From assembly GCF_900142175.1 (NCBI RefSeq), contig NZ_FQZX01000001.1, forward strand, positions 2,170,001 through 2,234,000: 64,000 nucleotides of DNA. Direction: 5' to 3'. A program made the translations under genes and the position numbers. This DNA is from Maribacter aquivivus. Lineage in GTDB: Bacteria > Bacteroidota > Bacteroidia > Flavobacteriales > Flavobacteriaceae. Every line of letters begins with the position of its first letter. Within the stretch, counting starts at the first letter, position 1. Below the pieces are notes generated by a model. That model saw only the letters and a list, made by a program, of their open reading frames with translations. It had not been told where the DNA came from and did not search any database. Below, in pieces: positions 63,765 through 64,000 of the stretch.

Positions 63765-64000
63765 TTAATCTCGAATAATCTTCACCGTACCATCATTAGC
63801 TAATCTAATAATTGACGAGGCGGAGCTATTCTGTTTCTCACGATGCAAATTTACCACATAGTCTACACCTTTTAAAATGGCTGAATCTATATTTTGGAAA
63901 GATTTTGGAGTAGGTTGTCCAGATACGTTGGCAGATGTGGATACAATTGGCTTTTTAAACTTACCTATCAGGTATTGGCAGAATTTATCTGATGCTACTC
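63765..64000 (-). CDS. tsaC: Threonylcarbamoyl-AMP synthase, C-terminal part (cut by the window edge)
   Basis: The last roughly 78 codons of a minus-strand gene are visible, ending in TAA at 63765-63767. The fragment contains [18 protein letters not shown] and ends [20 protein letters not shown], which is the Sua5/YrdC/TsaC signature. The enzyme makes threonylcarbamoyl-AMP from threonine, bicarbonate and ATP for the t6A modification of tRNA. The cca gene starts 4 nt after it, so the two tRNA-modifying enzymes share a transcript. The N-terminus lies beyond the window. Confidence 0.9.
   Translation of the reverse strand, partial: VASDKFCQYLIGKFKKPIVSTSANVSGQPTPKSFQNIDSAILKGVDYVVNLHREKQNSSASSIIRLANDGTVKIIRD

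Overview
The window is a chromosomal segment of a marine-type member of the family Flavobacteriaceae (Bacteroidota). Four lines of evidence support this: AT-rich DNA; Bacteroidota promoter -7 elements (TAnnTTTG) in front of many genes with almost no Shine-Dalgarno sequences; four proteins ending in the gliding-motility/T9SS type B sorting domain; and lineage-typical families (long NusB-YajC pair, PUR-domain DUF3276, COX15/CtaA, Prx6, DUF1456). No rRNA, tRNA, IS element, phage or CRISPR was seen. The genus cannot be named from the sequence.

Layout. 1-9.1 kb: a cyclophilin-FKBP fusion, cold-shock protein, peroxiredoxin, YfiT-like and GNAT enzymes, a thioredoxin-fold protein, then an overlapping operon (100-aa protein, CsaA-like tRNA-binding protein, BASS transporter, acyltransferase), a PUR protein and an MsbA-like exporter. 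9.2-16.8 kb: nusB, a DUF1573 lipoprotein and yajC; pepT; pyrD; a LysE exporter; HMG-CoA lyase. 16.9-19.2 kb: a compact operon of outer-membrane porin, FMN-binding periplasmic protein and 4-TM membrane protein, behind a full-consensus promoter whose -33 box is overlapped by an inverted repeat. 19.2-34.5 kb: guaB, a frameshifted M1 aminopeptidase, a thioredoxin-like protein, lysA, a LON-domain protein, sucC, two tandem small secreted paralogues, DUF1456, TerB-like, DUF2254, Hsp20 and uvrB.

34.6-58.3 kb is a surface-protein island, all on the minus strand. It holds a leucine-rich-repeat protein carrying five nearly identical 213-bp repeats, two FN3-like paralogues, an ABC-2 transporter pair, a 682-aa protein, and a 4276-aa SprB-like giant adhesin whose N-terminus is a paralogue of the 682-aa protein. 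Four of the five surface proteins carry the type B T9SS sorting domain, yet no PorP/SprF partner gene lies in the window. 58.4-64 kb: an unrecognised protein with kinase-like motifs, a nucleoid-associated protein, a pRiA4b ORF-3 family protein, heme A synthase, CCA tRNA nucleotidyltransferase and the end of the threonylcarbamoyl-AMP synthase gene.

Most of the window is core metabolism and information processing. The accessory interest is concentrated in the surface island, the porin/flavin operon, the kinase-like gene, the broken peptidase, and several palindromic non-coding elements.
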